Below, piece after piece: positions 16,190-24,326 of a DNA stretch of 40,198 nt (its first letter is position 1; each line of letters opens with the position of its first letter). Location of the stretch: contig JAUNEN010000022.1 in the NCBI GenBank assembly GCA_030525525.1, positions 1 to 40,198 on the forward strand. Direction: 5' to 3'. This DNA is from Erysipelotrichaceae bacterium. Lineage in GTDB: Bacteria > Bacillota_I > Bacilli_A > Erysipelotrichales > Erysipelotrichaceae. The notes beneath the pieces are model-generated. The model did no database searches, was not told where the DNA came from, and saw only the letters and a list, made by a program, of their open reading frames with translations. The position numbers and the translations under genes are program-made.

Positions 16190-16224
16190 CAGTGAGTGAA
16201 AAATCTTCGCTCATTGTCTTTTTT
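16190..16224 (+). terminator. Intrinsic terminator after acpS-yciI
   Basis: CAGTGAGTGAA (16190-16200) pairs with TTCGCTCATTG (16206-16216), including two G-U pairs, and is followed by TCTTTTTT. It separates this small operon from the GHL6-FdrA operon. Confidence 0.8.
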
Positions 16225-16225
16225 A

Positions 16226-16271
16226 ATGTCAAAAATACAGATAAATTAACCAATATCAAAATATATTAGCT
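16226..16271 (+). promoter_or_regulatory. AraC-like repeat operator upstream of the GHL6-FdrA operon
   Basis: TTAACCAATATCAAAA (16246-16261) matches the 8528 repeat at 12 of 16 positions. The segment 20 bases upstream (16226-16241) matches at 9 of 16. TTAGCT (16266-16271) lies exactly where TTGACT lies relative to the second repeat in the symporter promoter, but it is a poor -35. No clear -10 was found. Confidence 0.5.
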
Positions 16272-16332
16272 TTTACCGTTCTGCTAAGATCAGAATGAAG
16301 AAAAAACATGATAAACAGGAGGAAAAAAGCGC

Positions 16333-18300
16333 ATGAGCAACTGGTGGAAAGAATATCCATGGCGTATGATTCAGCCGAATTTCCGCGAAATAGACACAGA
16401 CAATTTTGACGAAGACCGTTTCATTGAAGAACTGAAATCATTTTCCTGCAATGCGGTCATGCTGAATGCGGCCGGACTGATGGCAGGCTATGACAGCGAA
16501 CTCGAAGACCATGTGAACAGCAGATTCATCGACAATTTCGATCTGAAACATCTGGTGGACAGATGCCATGAAAACGGCATCAAAGTCATTGCCCGTACAG
16601 ATTTTTCCAAGATTCCCGGATCCGTTTTTGAAAGACATCCGGACTGGGCATACAGACACCCGGACGGAAGCGAGCTGAACTACAACGGCTATGTGCAGAC
16701 ATGTCTGCTCGGCGGCTATCAGGCAGAATACATGGATCAGATCCTGGAAGAAATGTTTGCGAAGATTCCGTTTGACGGCATCTACTGCAACATGGGAAGC
16801 GCAACCGGCTATATCGTTGACTACTCGATGAAGCGTCACGGTCCGTGTCAGTGCGATACCTGCAAAGCCGCATTCAAGGCAAAGACAGGCATGGATATCC
16901 CGGTTGAGTTAAGACCCGGTGACAAGGCAAGCATGATCTACTTCGGCTTCCAGCAGGAGATCGCTTCTGCGCAGAAGAAGAGAATTACATCGCTTCTGAA
17001 GAAGATCAATCCTGATCTTGCATATTGTTCAGTTGATTACTCCCGTCAGGAAGCACATACAGACTTTGGTGCAGAGCTGCCTTCCTGGCAGTATCAGGCA
17101 TCTTCGGCTGCCCGCATGATGAGGGGAATGGATGTGGAAGCGACTGTCGCAAATGTTGACTTCATGGGCTTTCCGTACCGTCATCCTTCCTGCACAGGCG
17201 CTCTTCAGGAACTGCGCTTATGGCAGACACTCTCCAATTTTGCAGGCATTGACTACTATGTGATCGGCCGTCTTTATGACAAAGCAGATCAGAGCACATT
17301 TGAAAGAGTGAAGAAAGTCTTCGCCTATGCAAAAGAACATGAGGATCTCATGTACAGCGTCAAGAGTGTTTCCGATGTACTCATTGTCAAGGATTCCTAT
17401 ATCATCCCCAATCCGGAAGAAAGAGGATGGGTGAGACTCTTAAGTGAAAATCATATTTACTTCGATGAGACACTGATGGGCGGCTTAATGAAGAAGGATC
17501 TCTCAGCTTATAAAGCTGTCATTCTTCCTTCCAAAAACCGTCTGCCGGAAATGATGCAGAAGAAGCTGAGCAGCTATGCGGAAAACGGCGGCATCGTGAT
17601 TGCGGCAGGAAATACGGTGAAGCTGGAGTGCTGCGGGATTGAAGAAGCAGAGAAGACGGACAGAAACTGCGAAGGTGCAATGTTCCTGTTTGATGAAAAG
17701 GATCAGGAAACATTCACTTCATTTGCAAACCGCAGCTTATTGATCACCGGCAAGGAATATGAACCGAAGAAATATCAGGAAGGCGTGAAGAAATACGGCG
17801 CTTATTGTGAACCCGAACGTTTCGGACCGCCTGAATTATGCTATGCAGACAAAGCACCGACAGAGCTGCCGGCAATCGCTGTCAATGAATTCGGAAGCGG
17901 AAAGGGAATCACAGTTCCCTGGTATACAGGAAGCGATTATTACAGGGACGGCCATGAAGCATTCCGTCTGTTTGTGAAAGATGTTCTTGTGAATATCTGC
18001 GGAATCAGGCAGGCTTCAGAAGATCTTTCTGAAATGGTCGAAGTAACACATGGCAGAAAAAATGACACCGAGATCATTCACTTCGTCAATGCATGCGGTC
18101 ACTTTGGCAACAGCTATTTTGAACCGCCGGTACTCAGCGATGTCACAGCTGAAATTCCATGGGAGCACAAATCGGCAATTGTCGAAAATCTCGACTGCCC
18201 GGGCAATGCCGGATACAGAATCTATGACGGAAAGCTGCAGGTCGTTGTACCGAAACTCGGCTTCCATGCATGTATCACAATTAAAAAAGGTGCGGATTAA
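16333..18300 (+). CDS. GHL6-type putative glycoside hydrolase with beta-galactosidase-trimerisation-like domain
   Basis: A 655-residue protein without a signal peptide. Residues about 25-160 match the style of the hypothetical glycosyl hydrolase 6 barrel: FSCNAVMLNAAG, HLVDRCHENGIKVIARTDFS, FERHPDWAYRHPDG and IPFDGIYCNMGSATGY. A cysteine cluster (GPCQCDTC, 170-177) follows, as in many relatives. Residues about 345-480 resemble the beta-galactosidase trimerisation domain (SDVLIVKDSY, YKAVILPSKNRLPEMM, YAENGGIVIAAGNT). I could not assign catalytic acids with certainty, and Asn153 follows the FDGIYC strand where acidic residues are common. It leads the operon that includes FdrA. GAGGAAAAAAGCGC precedes the ATG, and the DUF1116 start follows 15 bases after the stop. 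Confidence 0.75.
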   Translation: MSNWWKEYPWRMIQPNFREIDTDNFDEDRFIEELKSFSCNAVMLNAAGLMAGYDSELEDHVNSRFIDNFDLKHLVDRCHENGIKVIARTDFSKIPGSVFERHPDWAYRHPDGSELNYNGYVQTCLLGGYQAEYMDQILEEMFAKIPFDGIYCNMGSATGYIVDYSMKRHGPCQCDTCKAAFKAKTGMDIPVELRPGDKASMIYFGFQQEIASAQKKRITSLLKKINPDLAYCSVDYSRQEAHTDFGAELPSWQYQASSAARMMRGMDVEATVANVDFMGFPYRHPSCTGALQELRLWQTLSNFAGIDYYVIGRLYDKADQSTFERVKKVFAYAKEHEDLMYSVKSVSDVLIVKDSYIIPNPEERGWVRLLSENHIYFDETLMGGLMKKDLSAYKAVILPSKNRLPEMMQKKLSSYAENGGIVIAAGNTVKLECCGIEEAEKTDRNCEGAMFLFDEKDQETFTSFANRSLLITGKEYEPKKYQEGVKKYGAYCEPERFGPPELCYADKAPTELPAIAVNEFGSGKGITVPWYTGSDYYRDGHEAFRLFVKDVLVNICGIRQASEDLSEMVEVTHGRKNDTEIIHFVNACGHFGNSYFEPPVLSDVTAEIPWEHKSAIVENLDCPGNAGYRIYDGKLQVVVPKLGFHACITIKKGAD

Positions 18301-18315
18301 AGGAGAGTGAACTAT

Positions 18316-19575
18316 ATGACAGTAGCGGAAAAAGTGGCGGCTGCCAATCAGAAAGTCATGGACATCATGACAAACGGCAGACCCGTCTGGATTGATGTCA
18401 GACCGGCAATTGAAGCTGTTCCGGGAATGGAGAAGAATCTGATTCTTGTGCCGGGTCCCACGATCAGACCGGAAGATCTGCCGATTCCCCTGAAGACAGC
18501 TGTCTCAGGTGCGGCGGTTCATGACGGACTTGCAGAGAATATCGATGAAGCATGGGAAATGGTGATGAGAGGCGAAATCAGGATTGCACCGTCCCAGGAT
18601 TACAACTGCGGCAATGCCGCATCCAGCGTCATGAGCGCCAGCATGCCGGTGTTTGTCGTCGAAGATAAATATTCCGGCGGCAGAGGATACTGCGTACCCC
18701 ATCCCGGCTCCAATCCGAGAGTTCTCAGATGGGGAATCTACGGCGATGATGTTGAAGAAAATCTCAGCTTCATCCGCGGTGATTATGCGGCAGTGCTTGG
18801 CGAAGCAGTGAGAAAGAGCGGCGGTATTGATCTGATCCGTATTCTTTCCAAAACAGCAGGCATGGGCGATGAAAACCACAACCGTCAGCCGGCAGCTTCC
18901 ATGGCTCTGGCTCTGGAGCTGGTTCCCTGGCTGCTGGATGTGGATCATCCGGTCCGCGACAGAGTCATTAAGGAAATCGCTGCCAACGACCGCTTCTTCC
19001 TGCATGTCATGATGGCAGGCGTTGAAGCGATCATGCAGAGCGCAAAGAAAGTTCCGTATTCCACTGTCATGACCGGCATGGGCGGCAACGGCATTGAGTT
19101 CGGCATTCAGGTCGCCGGCACAGGCAACAGATGGTATACAACAAAAGCACCGGTTATCAAAGGCATTTTCCTCAATCCGACCACAACCGAAAAGGATCTG
19201 CTCGGATATCTCGGTGACAGCTGTGTCACGGAAGTATGGGGCCTTGGCGGCATGAGCGCAATTGCTGGCCCGTCATATCTGCGTATGACCGGCGGTACAT
19301 TCCGCGATGCAAAGGAAAGAACAGAAAAAGCACGTCAGGTATCTCTTGGCGAACATACATTCGCACCGGTACCGTGGGATGACTACAGAGGCTTCCCGGT
19401 CGGTGTCGATATCAGAAAGGTTGTCGGCAAAAATGTTCTGCCGATCAGCCACGGCGGATCCGCTCTGAAAACAGGCGGTCAGGCAGGGGCTGGCGCAGCT
19501 GAGCTGCCGATGGATTGCTTCCGCAAAGCAGTTGAAGGACTCGTTGAAGAAGTGAAAAAACTGGAGGGTGAGTAA
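18316..19575 (+). CDS. ylbE: DUF1116 protein, YlbE/AllG family (oxamate carbamoyltransferase-like subunit)
   Basis: A 419-residue protein of the DUF1116 family, the same length as I recall for E. coli YlbE. Shared landmarks include PVWIDVRPA near the N terminus, SSVMSASMPVFVVED, MGDENHNRQPAAS, TGMGGNGIEFGIQVAGTGNRW, VWGLGGMSAIAGP and GVDIRKVV. YlbE (AllG) is a subunit of oxamate carbamoyltransferase with FdrA (AllF), which phosphorolyses oxalurate to oxamate and carbamoyl phosphate. I chose the ATG at 18316, 10 bases after AGGAG; the in-frame GTG at 18307 lies inside the ribosome site. FdrA starts 1 base after the stop, so their translation is coupled. No DUF2877 subunit (AllH) is nearby, so the substrate may differ from oxalurate. 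Confidence 0.88.
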   Translation: MTVAEKVAAANQKVMDIMTNGRPVWIDVRPAIEAVPGMEKNLILVPGPTIRPEDLPIPLKTAVSGAAVHDGLAENIDEAWEMVMRGEIRIAPSQDYNCGNAASSVMSASMPVFVVEDKYSGGRGYCVPHPGSNPRVLRWGIYGDDVEENLSFIRGDYAAVLGEAVRKSGGIDLIRILSKTAGMGDENHNRQPAASMALALELVPWLLDVDHPVRDRVIKEIAANDRFFLHVMMAGVEAIMQSAKKVPYSTVMTGMGGNGIEFGIQVAGTGNRWYTTKAPVIKGIFLNPTTTEKDLLGYLGDSCVTEVWGLGGMSAIAGPSYLRMTGGTFRDAKERTEKARQVSLGEHTFAPVPWDDYRGFPVGVDIRKVVGKNVLPISHGGSALKTGGQAGAGAAELPMDCFRKAVEGLVEEVKKLEGE

Positions 19576-19576
19576 A

Positions 19577-21121
19577 ATGCAGGTCTTTGTGAAAATTCAG
19601 AAAAACAGATATATTGACTCACTGGAAACACTTCAGCAGACAGCTGTTCTGAATGAGCAGGAAGGAATCGAAACTGGCTATGTCGGAATGGCAACTGCAG
19701 TCTTTAAGGAAGTCATTGAAGAAATCGGATTAAGCACTGATGAAATTCAGGCATGCAGCGAAGCGGATTATGTCATTGTCGCAAGTGCCGAAAGCAAGGA
19801 AGCTTTCAAAAACGCAGTGAGGGCAATCACATCCGATGAAAAGAAGGAATCCGAAACGGAAGAAAAGAAATATTACAATTCAATAGGTGAAGCAGTGAAC
19901 GACCATCCCCGTGCAAATCTCTGTCAGATTTCCGTGCCGGGTGAATATGCGCTTGCCGAAGTCAAAAAGGCACTCAATGCAGGACTTCACTGCTGTGTAT
20001 TCTCCAACAATGTTCCGCTTGAAGATGAAAGAGAAATGAAGGAGCTTGCCCGTGAAAAGGGACTCTTATGCATGGGCCCGGATTGCGGCGTTGCCAATAT
20101 CAACGGAAGCGCACTTGTTCTCTCTTCCATCAACAACCGCGGTCCGTTCGGTATTGTCGGTGCTTCCGGAACAGGTATCCAGCATGTTGCGGCAATTCTT
20201 CATGAAGCAGGCAGCGGTGTCTCACAGACGATCGGCACCGGCGGAAACGATCTCAAGGAAACGGTCGGCGGCATCACGATGTTAATGGGAATTGATGCTC
20301 TCGAAGCAGATCTCGAAACAAAATACATCATTCTGATTTCCCGCAAGCCGGCAGACAGCGTCCTTGAAAAGCTGCTCGCAAGAATCCGGGAAATGAAGAA
20401 GCCGAGAGTTGTATTCTTCATGGGATGCGACCGCGAAACAATCGAGGAGACAGGTTCAATCTATGCATCCAATCTGGATGACTGTGCTCTGAGAGCATTG
20501 GAAATCATCCATAATGATTATTCACTCGGCTCTCTTGAAGAACTGAAGGAAATCGCCGAAGAAGCAGTGAAGGATATGGCTCCTGAACAGAAATATGTCA
20601 GAGCTGCTTATACCGGGGGCACATATCTTGATGAAGGAATGCGCACCATGTGGGAAGCAACCGGCGGCATTTATTCAAATGCACCGCTGTACCCGGAATA
20701 CAAGCTTGAAAGCGGAAAAGAAATCCAGGCTCATACGGCAATTGACTATGGCGAAGAAGAGTTCACACTCGGCCGTCCCCATCCGGCCATCGATGCCAGC
20801 ATCCGCAAGCCTGCAATTCTCAAGGAAGCAGCCGATCCGACCACAGCCGTGATCATTCTCGACTTCATCCTGACCCCGCCCGGTCATATGGATCCCTGCG
20901 GATATGTGGTGGATGATATCAGAAAAGCGCAGGAACTTGCGAAAGCACGCGGCGGAAAGATTGCTTTTATCGCATCGGTTCTCGGCACAACAGCCGATTG
21001 GCAGGATATCCGCAAGCAGGAAGCTGAACTGCGTGAAGCAGGCGTCTATGTCTGCCGTACAAATTACAGAGCAGCGCTTCTTGCGTCCGAAATCATCAGA
21101 CTGAGAAAGGAGATTGCCTGA
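19577..21121 (+). CDS. fdrA: FdrA-family protein, main part (succinyl-CoA-synthetase-like fold)
   Basis: A 514-residue FdrA (AllF) protein. Landmarks are REKGLLCMGPDCGVANING (about 157-176), the Rossmann segment GIVGASGTGIQHVA (about 192-205), the GGNDLKETVGG stretch and GRPHPAIDASIR (about 400). FdrA has the CoA-binding and ligase folds of succinyl-CoA synthetase alpha but works with YlbE in phosphorolytic carbamoyl transfer. E. coli FdrA is about 555 residues and ends with a conserved INIGLRSF...QWSPVAGG module. That module is missing here and is encoded by the next small gene. I chose the ATG at 19577, with GGAGG 9 bases upstream; an in-frame GTG at 19568 overlaps the ribosome site. It cannot be a plain succinyl-CoA synthetase, since no beta subunit is nearby. 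Confidence 0.9.
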   Translation: MQVFVKIQKNRYIDSLETLQQTAVLNEQEGIETGYVGMATAVFKEVIEEIGLSTDEIQACSEADYVIVASAESKEAFKNAVRAITSDEKKESETEEKKYYNSIGEAVNDHPRANLCQISVPGEYALAEVKKALNAGLHCCVFSNNVPLEDEREMKELAREKGLLCMGPDCGVANINGSALVLSSINNRGPFGIVGASGTGIQHVAAILHEAGSGVSQTIGTGGNDLKETVGGITMLMGIDALEADLETKYIILISRKPADSVLEKLLARIREMKKPRVVFFMGCDRETIEETGSIYASNLDDCALRALEIIHNDYSLGSLEELKEIAEEAVKDMAPEQKYVRAAYTGGTYLDEGMRTMWEATGGIYSNAPLYPEYKLESGKEIQAHTAIDYGEEEFTLGRPHPAIDASIRKPAILKEAADPTTAVIILDFILTPPGHMDPCGYVVDDIRKAQELAKARGGKIAFIASVLGTTADWQDIRKQEAELREAGVYVCRTNYRAALLASEIIRLRKEIA

Positions 21122-21122
21122 T

Positions 21123-21311
21123 ATGAGCGATGTTTCAAAGATTCTGAATCTCTTCAGAACCGAACTGATTGTAGTCAATGTCGGTCCCCGCTCCTTTGCG
21201 GAAGTACTTGAGAAGCAGGGATACGAAGCTGTTCAGGTTGACTGGAAGCCGGCAGCCGGCGGCGATAAGAAAATGCAGGAGCTTCTTGAATACCTGGGAG
21301 GCTATGAATGA
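21123..21311 (+). CDS. Stand-alone C-terminal module of FdrA (small subunit)
   Basis: A 62-residue protein whose core, VVNVGPRSFAEVL followed by VDWKPAAGGDKKM, is plainly the C-terminal end of E. coli-type FdrA (INIGLRSFALEL, QWSPVAGGNKK, as I remember it). Together with the 514-residue FdrA it adds up to a full-length protein. The gene has its own AGGAG (21108-21112) 10 bases before the ATG and starts 1 base after the FdrA stop. Its TGA overlaps the ATG of the kinase (ATGA). It is therefore a genuine split subunit rather than debris, most likely completing the FdrA active site or subunit contacts. Confidence 0.8.
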   Translation: MSDVSKILNLFRTELIVVNVGPRSFAEVLEKQGYEAVQVDWKPAAGGDKKMQELLEYLGGYE

Positions 21312-22483
21312 TTGTTCTTGTATGCAATGTCGGCAGCACCTCTCTGAAATTCAAACTCTATGACATGCCTGAAGCACGTGTTAAGGCAGTCTGCGGAATT
21401 GAAAGAGTCGGCTCCGATCATGATGCAATCTTCCGTTATGAAAGATGCGAAGATGCGAAAAAAGACAGCTTTGAAAAAGGCGATATCCCGACATATGAAA
21501 GCGGCATCCGTCTGTTTCTGGATTATCTGACATCTTCTGAATACGGCGTGATTCAGGATGTAAAGGAAATTGAGCGTGTCGGATACAAGGCAACACTTTC
21601 CAAAGGACATCTCGGCGTGCATGAGCTTGATGAAGAAGTTCTCAAAGGAATGGAAGACTGGATTTCCCTGGCACCGCTTCATAACCGCGCCTATCTTTCA
21701 GCTATTGAAGTCATGCGCTCCTTCTTAAGCGATGCGAAGTTCATCGGCTGCTTTGAAACAGCATTCCATCAGACCATTCCGATGGGCAGAAAGATCTTCG
21801 GTATTCCGTATGAATGGTATGAAAAATACGGTGTGCAAAGACTTGGCTATCATGGCGCATCCCATGGCTACATTGCCGATGTGCTGAATGAAAAAAATCC
21901 GGAATACTCAGCGATCAGCTGCCATCTTGGCGGAAGCTGCTCCATCTGTGCAATCGAAAACGGAAAGAGTGTTGATACAAGCTTCGGAATGAGCCTGGAA
22001 TCGGGACTGATCCATGCCAACAGAGTCGGCGATATGGACACATCCATGAGCTATTTCCTGAAAGATGAAGGACTCAGTGATGAAGAAATTCTGCAGGGGC
22101 TTCAGAAAAAGGGCGGTTTACTCGGTATCTCAGGCGTTTCCAACGATCTGCGCTATGTCATTGAAGCGGCTGAAGAAGGCAACGAAAGAGCGGCTCTTGC
22201 GGTAGATGTATTTGTGACAGGCATTGTCCACTACATCGGCGCATTTGCAATGGATCTCGGAAAACTGGATTATCTTGTCTTTACGGCAGGCATCGGCGAA
22301 CATTCCGATTACATCCGTGAAAAGGTCTGTGCCAAGCTGAATCTGCTCGGCGTGAAACTTGATGAAGACGCAAACAAGAGAAGCGACGAAGTAATCTCGG
22401 CAGCGGATTCGAAAGTGAAAGTTCTTGTGATCCCGACCAATGAAGAACTCGGTATTGCAAGAAGGACATATGAATACAGATGA
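21308..22483 (+). CDS. Acetokinase-family kinase (acetate/propionate/butyrate kinase-like), diverged
   Basis: A 391-residue ASKHA-fold kinase. The N-terminal NVGSTSLKFKLYD and the second signature HLGGSCSICAIENGKSVDTS...ANRVGDMD are those of acetate kinase, and the C terminus carries TAGIGEH and VIPTNEELGIAR. Catalytic His182 (YHGASH) and Arg239 are kept. The essential Asp of FDTAFHQT is Glu150 (CFETAFHQT), and the substrate-side HRVVHGG loop has become ERVGYKATLSKG (89-100). An acyl-phosphate is expected to phosphorylate ADP, but the acyl group is probably not plain acetate. It occupies the place that carbamate kinase holds in E. coli next to FdrA. The ATG overlaps the previous stop and its own stop overlaps the next ATG, so the four-gene core is translationally coupled. 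Confidence 0.9.
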   Translation: MIVLVCNVGSTSLKFKLYDMPEARVKAVCGIERVGSDHDAIFRYERCEDAKKDSFEKGDIPTYESGIRLFLDYLTSSEYGVIQDVKEIERVGYKATLSKGHLGVHELDEEVLKGMEDWISLAPLHNRAYLSAIEVMRSFLSDAKFIGCFETAFHQTIPMGRKIFGIPYEWYEKYGVQRLGYHGASHGYIADVLNEKNPEYSAISCHLGGSCSICAIENGKSVDTSFGMSLESGLIHANRVGDMDTSMSYFLKDEGLSDEEILQGLQKKGGLLGISGVSNDLRYVIEAAEEGNERAALAVDVFVTGIVHYIGAFAMDLGKLDYLVFTAGIGEHSDYIREKVCAKLNLLGVKLDEDANKRSDEVISAADSKVKVLVIPTNEELGIARRTYEYR

Positions 22484-23403
22484 GCGAATATAAATATCAT
22501 CCCCAACTGGCAGTACCTGCACAGCTGGCGGATATCGATCCTCTTCAGCCGGCCATGAAGGTTATGCTGAAAATCATGGCCAGAACCAAGGCAAAGGAAA
22601 CATCAGAATTTGTACCGCCGGAAGGCTGTGTCATTCACAAAGAAGACATCACTTCCCTGGACGGCTCCGTATTTGCAGCATGGGTCATTGAACCGGCTGA
22701 TTGCGAAGATACGGAACATGCCCTGATTTACCTGCATGGCGGCGCATTCTATCTGCCGGTCACTGCAAATGCACTGGCGCTGGCTGGTGAATATGCGATG
22801 CGGATGAAATGCAGGGTGTATCTGCCTGAATACAGACTTATCCCGTCTGTGAACGGCAATGAAATCTTTGAAGACTGCATCGCCCTTTACCGAAAAGTCA
22901 GCGAAGAATATTCAGGTGTCACGGTTCTTGGTGAAAGTGCAGGCGGAGCTCTTGCGGCAGGCTTATGTCAGTATGTTCGTGATCATGAAATGAAGATGCC
23001 GAAAGGACAGCTGCTCATCTATCCGGTACTGACAGACAATACGGAAATCTATCCGTCCGCATCAAAATACAAAGACGCTGTCTGGCCGCTTTCGGCAAAT
23101 ACGAAGATGTGGAATGCATATCTCAAAAATGCAGAAGAAGAATATATGCCTTATATGATTCCTCTCAAGCATGAGAATACAGACAATCTTCCCGAAGCAT
23201 ATATTGAACCGCAGGAAATGGATATCCTGGCTGATGAAGCTGCAGTCTATGCCGAAAAGCTCAGAGCTTCAGGAATTCCAGCAGAACTCAATTTAATCGA
23301 AAAATCTTACCATGGCTTTGATTCAGATCTTGCCTCACCTGTGACACAGGCGGCGATTGAAAGAAGAATTGAAGCGATGAAACGCATGAATGATAAAAAC
23401 TGA
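22480..23403 (+). CDS. Alpha/beta hydrolase, hormone-sensitive-lipase-type esterase
   Basis: A 307-residue cytoplasmic hydrolase of the HSL (family IV) esterase class. The oxyanion motif HGGAF is at residues 86-90. The nucleophile is Ser153 in GESAGG. The likely acid is Asp248 or Asp252 (MDILADEA) and the base His278 (SYHGFD). Such enzymes hydrolyse short-chain esters. The gene overlaps the kinase stop by 4 bases (ATGA), with no good separate ribosome site, and precedes the GarR-like reductase. It may release an ester-bound group from the pathway's substrate, for example an acylated sugar, but this is inference. Confidence 0.9.
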   Translation: MSEYKYHPQLAVPAQLADIDPLQPAMKVMLKIMARTKAKETSEFVPPEGCVIHKEDITSLDGSVFAAWVIEPADCEDTEHALIYLHGGAFYLPVTANALALAGEYAMRMKCRVYLPEYRLIPSVNGNEIFEDCIALYRKVSEEYSGVTVLGESAGGALAAGLCQYVRDHEMKMPKGQLLIYPVLTDNTEIYPSASKYKDAVWPLSANTKMWNAYLKNAEEEYMPYMIPLKHENTDNLPEAYIEPQEMDILADEAAVYAEKLRASGIPAELNLIEKSYHGFDSDLASPVTQAAIERRIEAMKRMNDKN

Positions 23404-23419
23404 AAGGAACAGAATAAAC

Positions 23420-24301
23420 ATGAAAATCGGATTTATCGGACTCGGCATCATGGGCAAGCCCATGGCTAAAAATCTTGTCAAGGCAGGCTACTCCCTGATG
23501 GTCAACAACCTGACACCGGCACCGGTTGAAGAACTGGTTGCGTGCGGTGCAGAAGCAGGAACACAGCGTGAAATCGCAGAACAGTGCGACATCATCATGA
23601 CAATGGTTCCCAACTCACCTCAGGTCAAGGAAATCATGCTTGGTGAAGACGGAGTCGGCGCACATATGAAGGAAGGCTCCATCTTCGTTGATATGAGCTC
23701 CATCAATCCTGTCGCCTCCAAGGAAATCGCAGCCGAGCTGGCAAAGAGAAATATCGAAATGCTCGATGCACCGGTATCAGGCGGCGAGCCGAAGGCAATC
23801 GACGGCACACTCAGCTTCATGGTCGGCGGCAAGCAGGAAGTCTTTGACACATGCAAGCCGATTCTTGAAAAGATGGGTGCTTCCGTTATCAGATGCGGCG
23901 ATGTCGGTGCCGGCAACACAACAAAGCTTGCCAACCAGATCATCGTTGCCTGCAACATCCAGGCTCTTTCCGAAGCACTGATGCTGGCTAAGATGGCTGA
24001 TGTCGATCCTGAACTCGTCTTTGCGGCAATCAAAGGCGGCCTTGCAGGTTCCACAGTCATGAATGCAAAAGCACCGATGATGCTTGAAGGAAACGACAAG
24101 CCGGGCTTCAGAATTGATCTGCATATCAAGGATCTCAACAACGCACTCGAATGCGCTCATACAGTCGGTTCACCCGTACCGATGACAGCTGCAGTCCAGG
24201 AAGTTCTGCAGTGGATGCACGCACATGAGGGCGGCACAAAAGACCACAGCGCAATCGTTCAGTATTATGAATATCTGACCGGCGTCAAAGTTGCGAAATA
24301 A
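23420..24301 (+). CDS. garR: 2-hydroxy-3-oxopropionate (tartronate semialdehyde) reductase
   Basis: A 293-residue beta-hydroxyacid dehydrogenase very close in pattern to GarR/GlxR. The N-terminal FIGLGIMGKPMAKNL binds NAD(H), DAPVSGGEPKAIDGT (116-130) binds the substrate and Lys169 (GNTTKLANQ) is catalytic. FRIDLHIKDLNNALE and the ending KDHSAIVQYYE also match. It interconverts tartronate semialdehyde and D-glycerate; GlxR does this in allantoin/glyoxylate breakdown and GarR in galactarate/glucarate breakdown. I chose the ATG at 23420; AAAGGA is 12 bases upstream, slightly far. It is the last gene of the GHL6-FdrA operon, followed by a terminator. It links the operon to C2/C3 acid metabolism. 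Confidence 0.93.
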   Translation: MKIGFIGLGIMGKPMAKNLVKAGYSLMVNNLTPAPVEELVACGAEAGTQREIAEQCDIIMTMVPNSPQVKEIMLGEDGVGAHMKEGSIFVDMSSINPVASKEIAAELAKRNIEMLDAPVSGGEPKAIDGTLSFMVGGKQEVFDTCKPILEKMGASVIRCGDVGAGNTTKLANQIIVACNIQALSEALMLAKMADVDPELVFAAIKGGLAGSTVMNAKAPMMLEGNDKPGFRIDLHIKDLNNALECAHTVGSPVPMTAAVQEVLQWMHAHEGGTKDHSAIVQYYEYLTGVKVAK

Positions 24302-24326
24302 AAAAAACTGTCATAAAGTCAAATGA

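Noticed and set aside
18307-18315. GTG as the start of the DUF1116 gene
   Set aside because: The GTG lies within the AGGAGAGTGA ribosome site with about 1 base of spacing; the ATG at 18316 has a normal distance.
19577-21121. Succinyl-CoA synthetase alpha subunit
   Set aside because: The fold is shared, but the motifs (GPDCG, GRPHPAID) and the YlbE neighbour are those of FdrA, and there is no beta subunit.
21114-21122. TTG start for the small FdrA-tail gene
   Set aside because: It lies inside the end of fdrA and only 1 base from AGGAG; the ATG at 21123 is well spaced.
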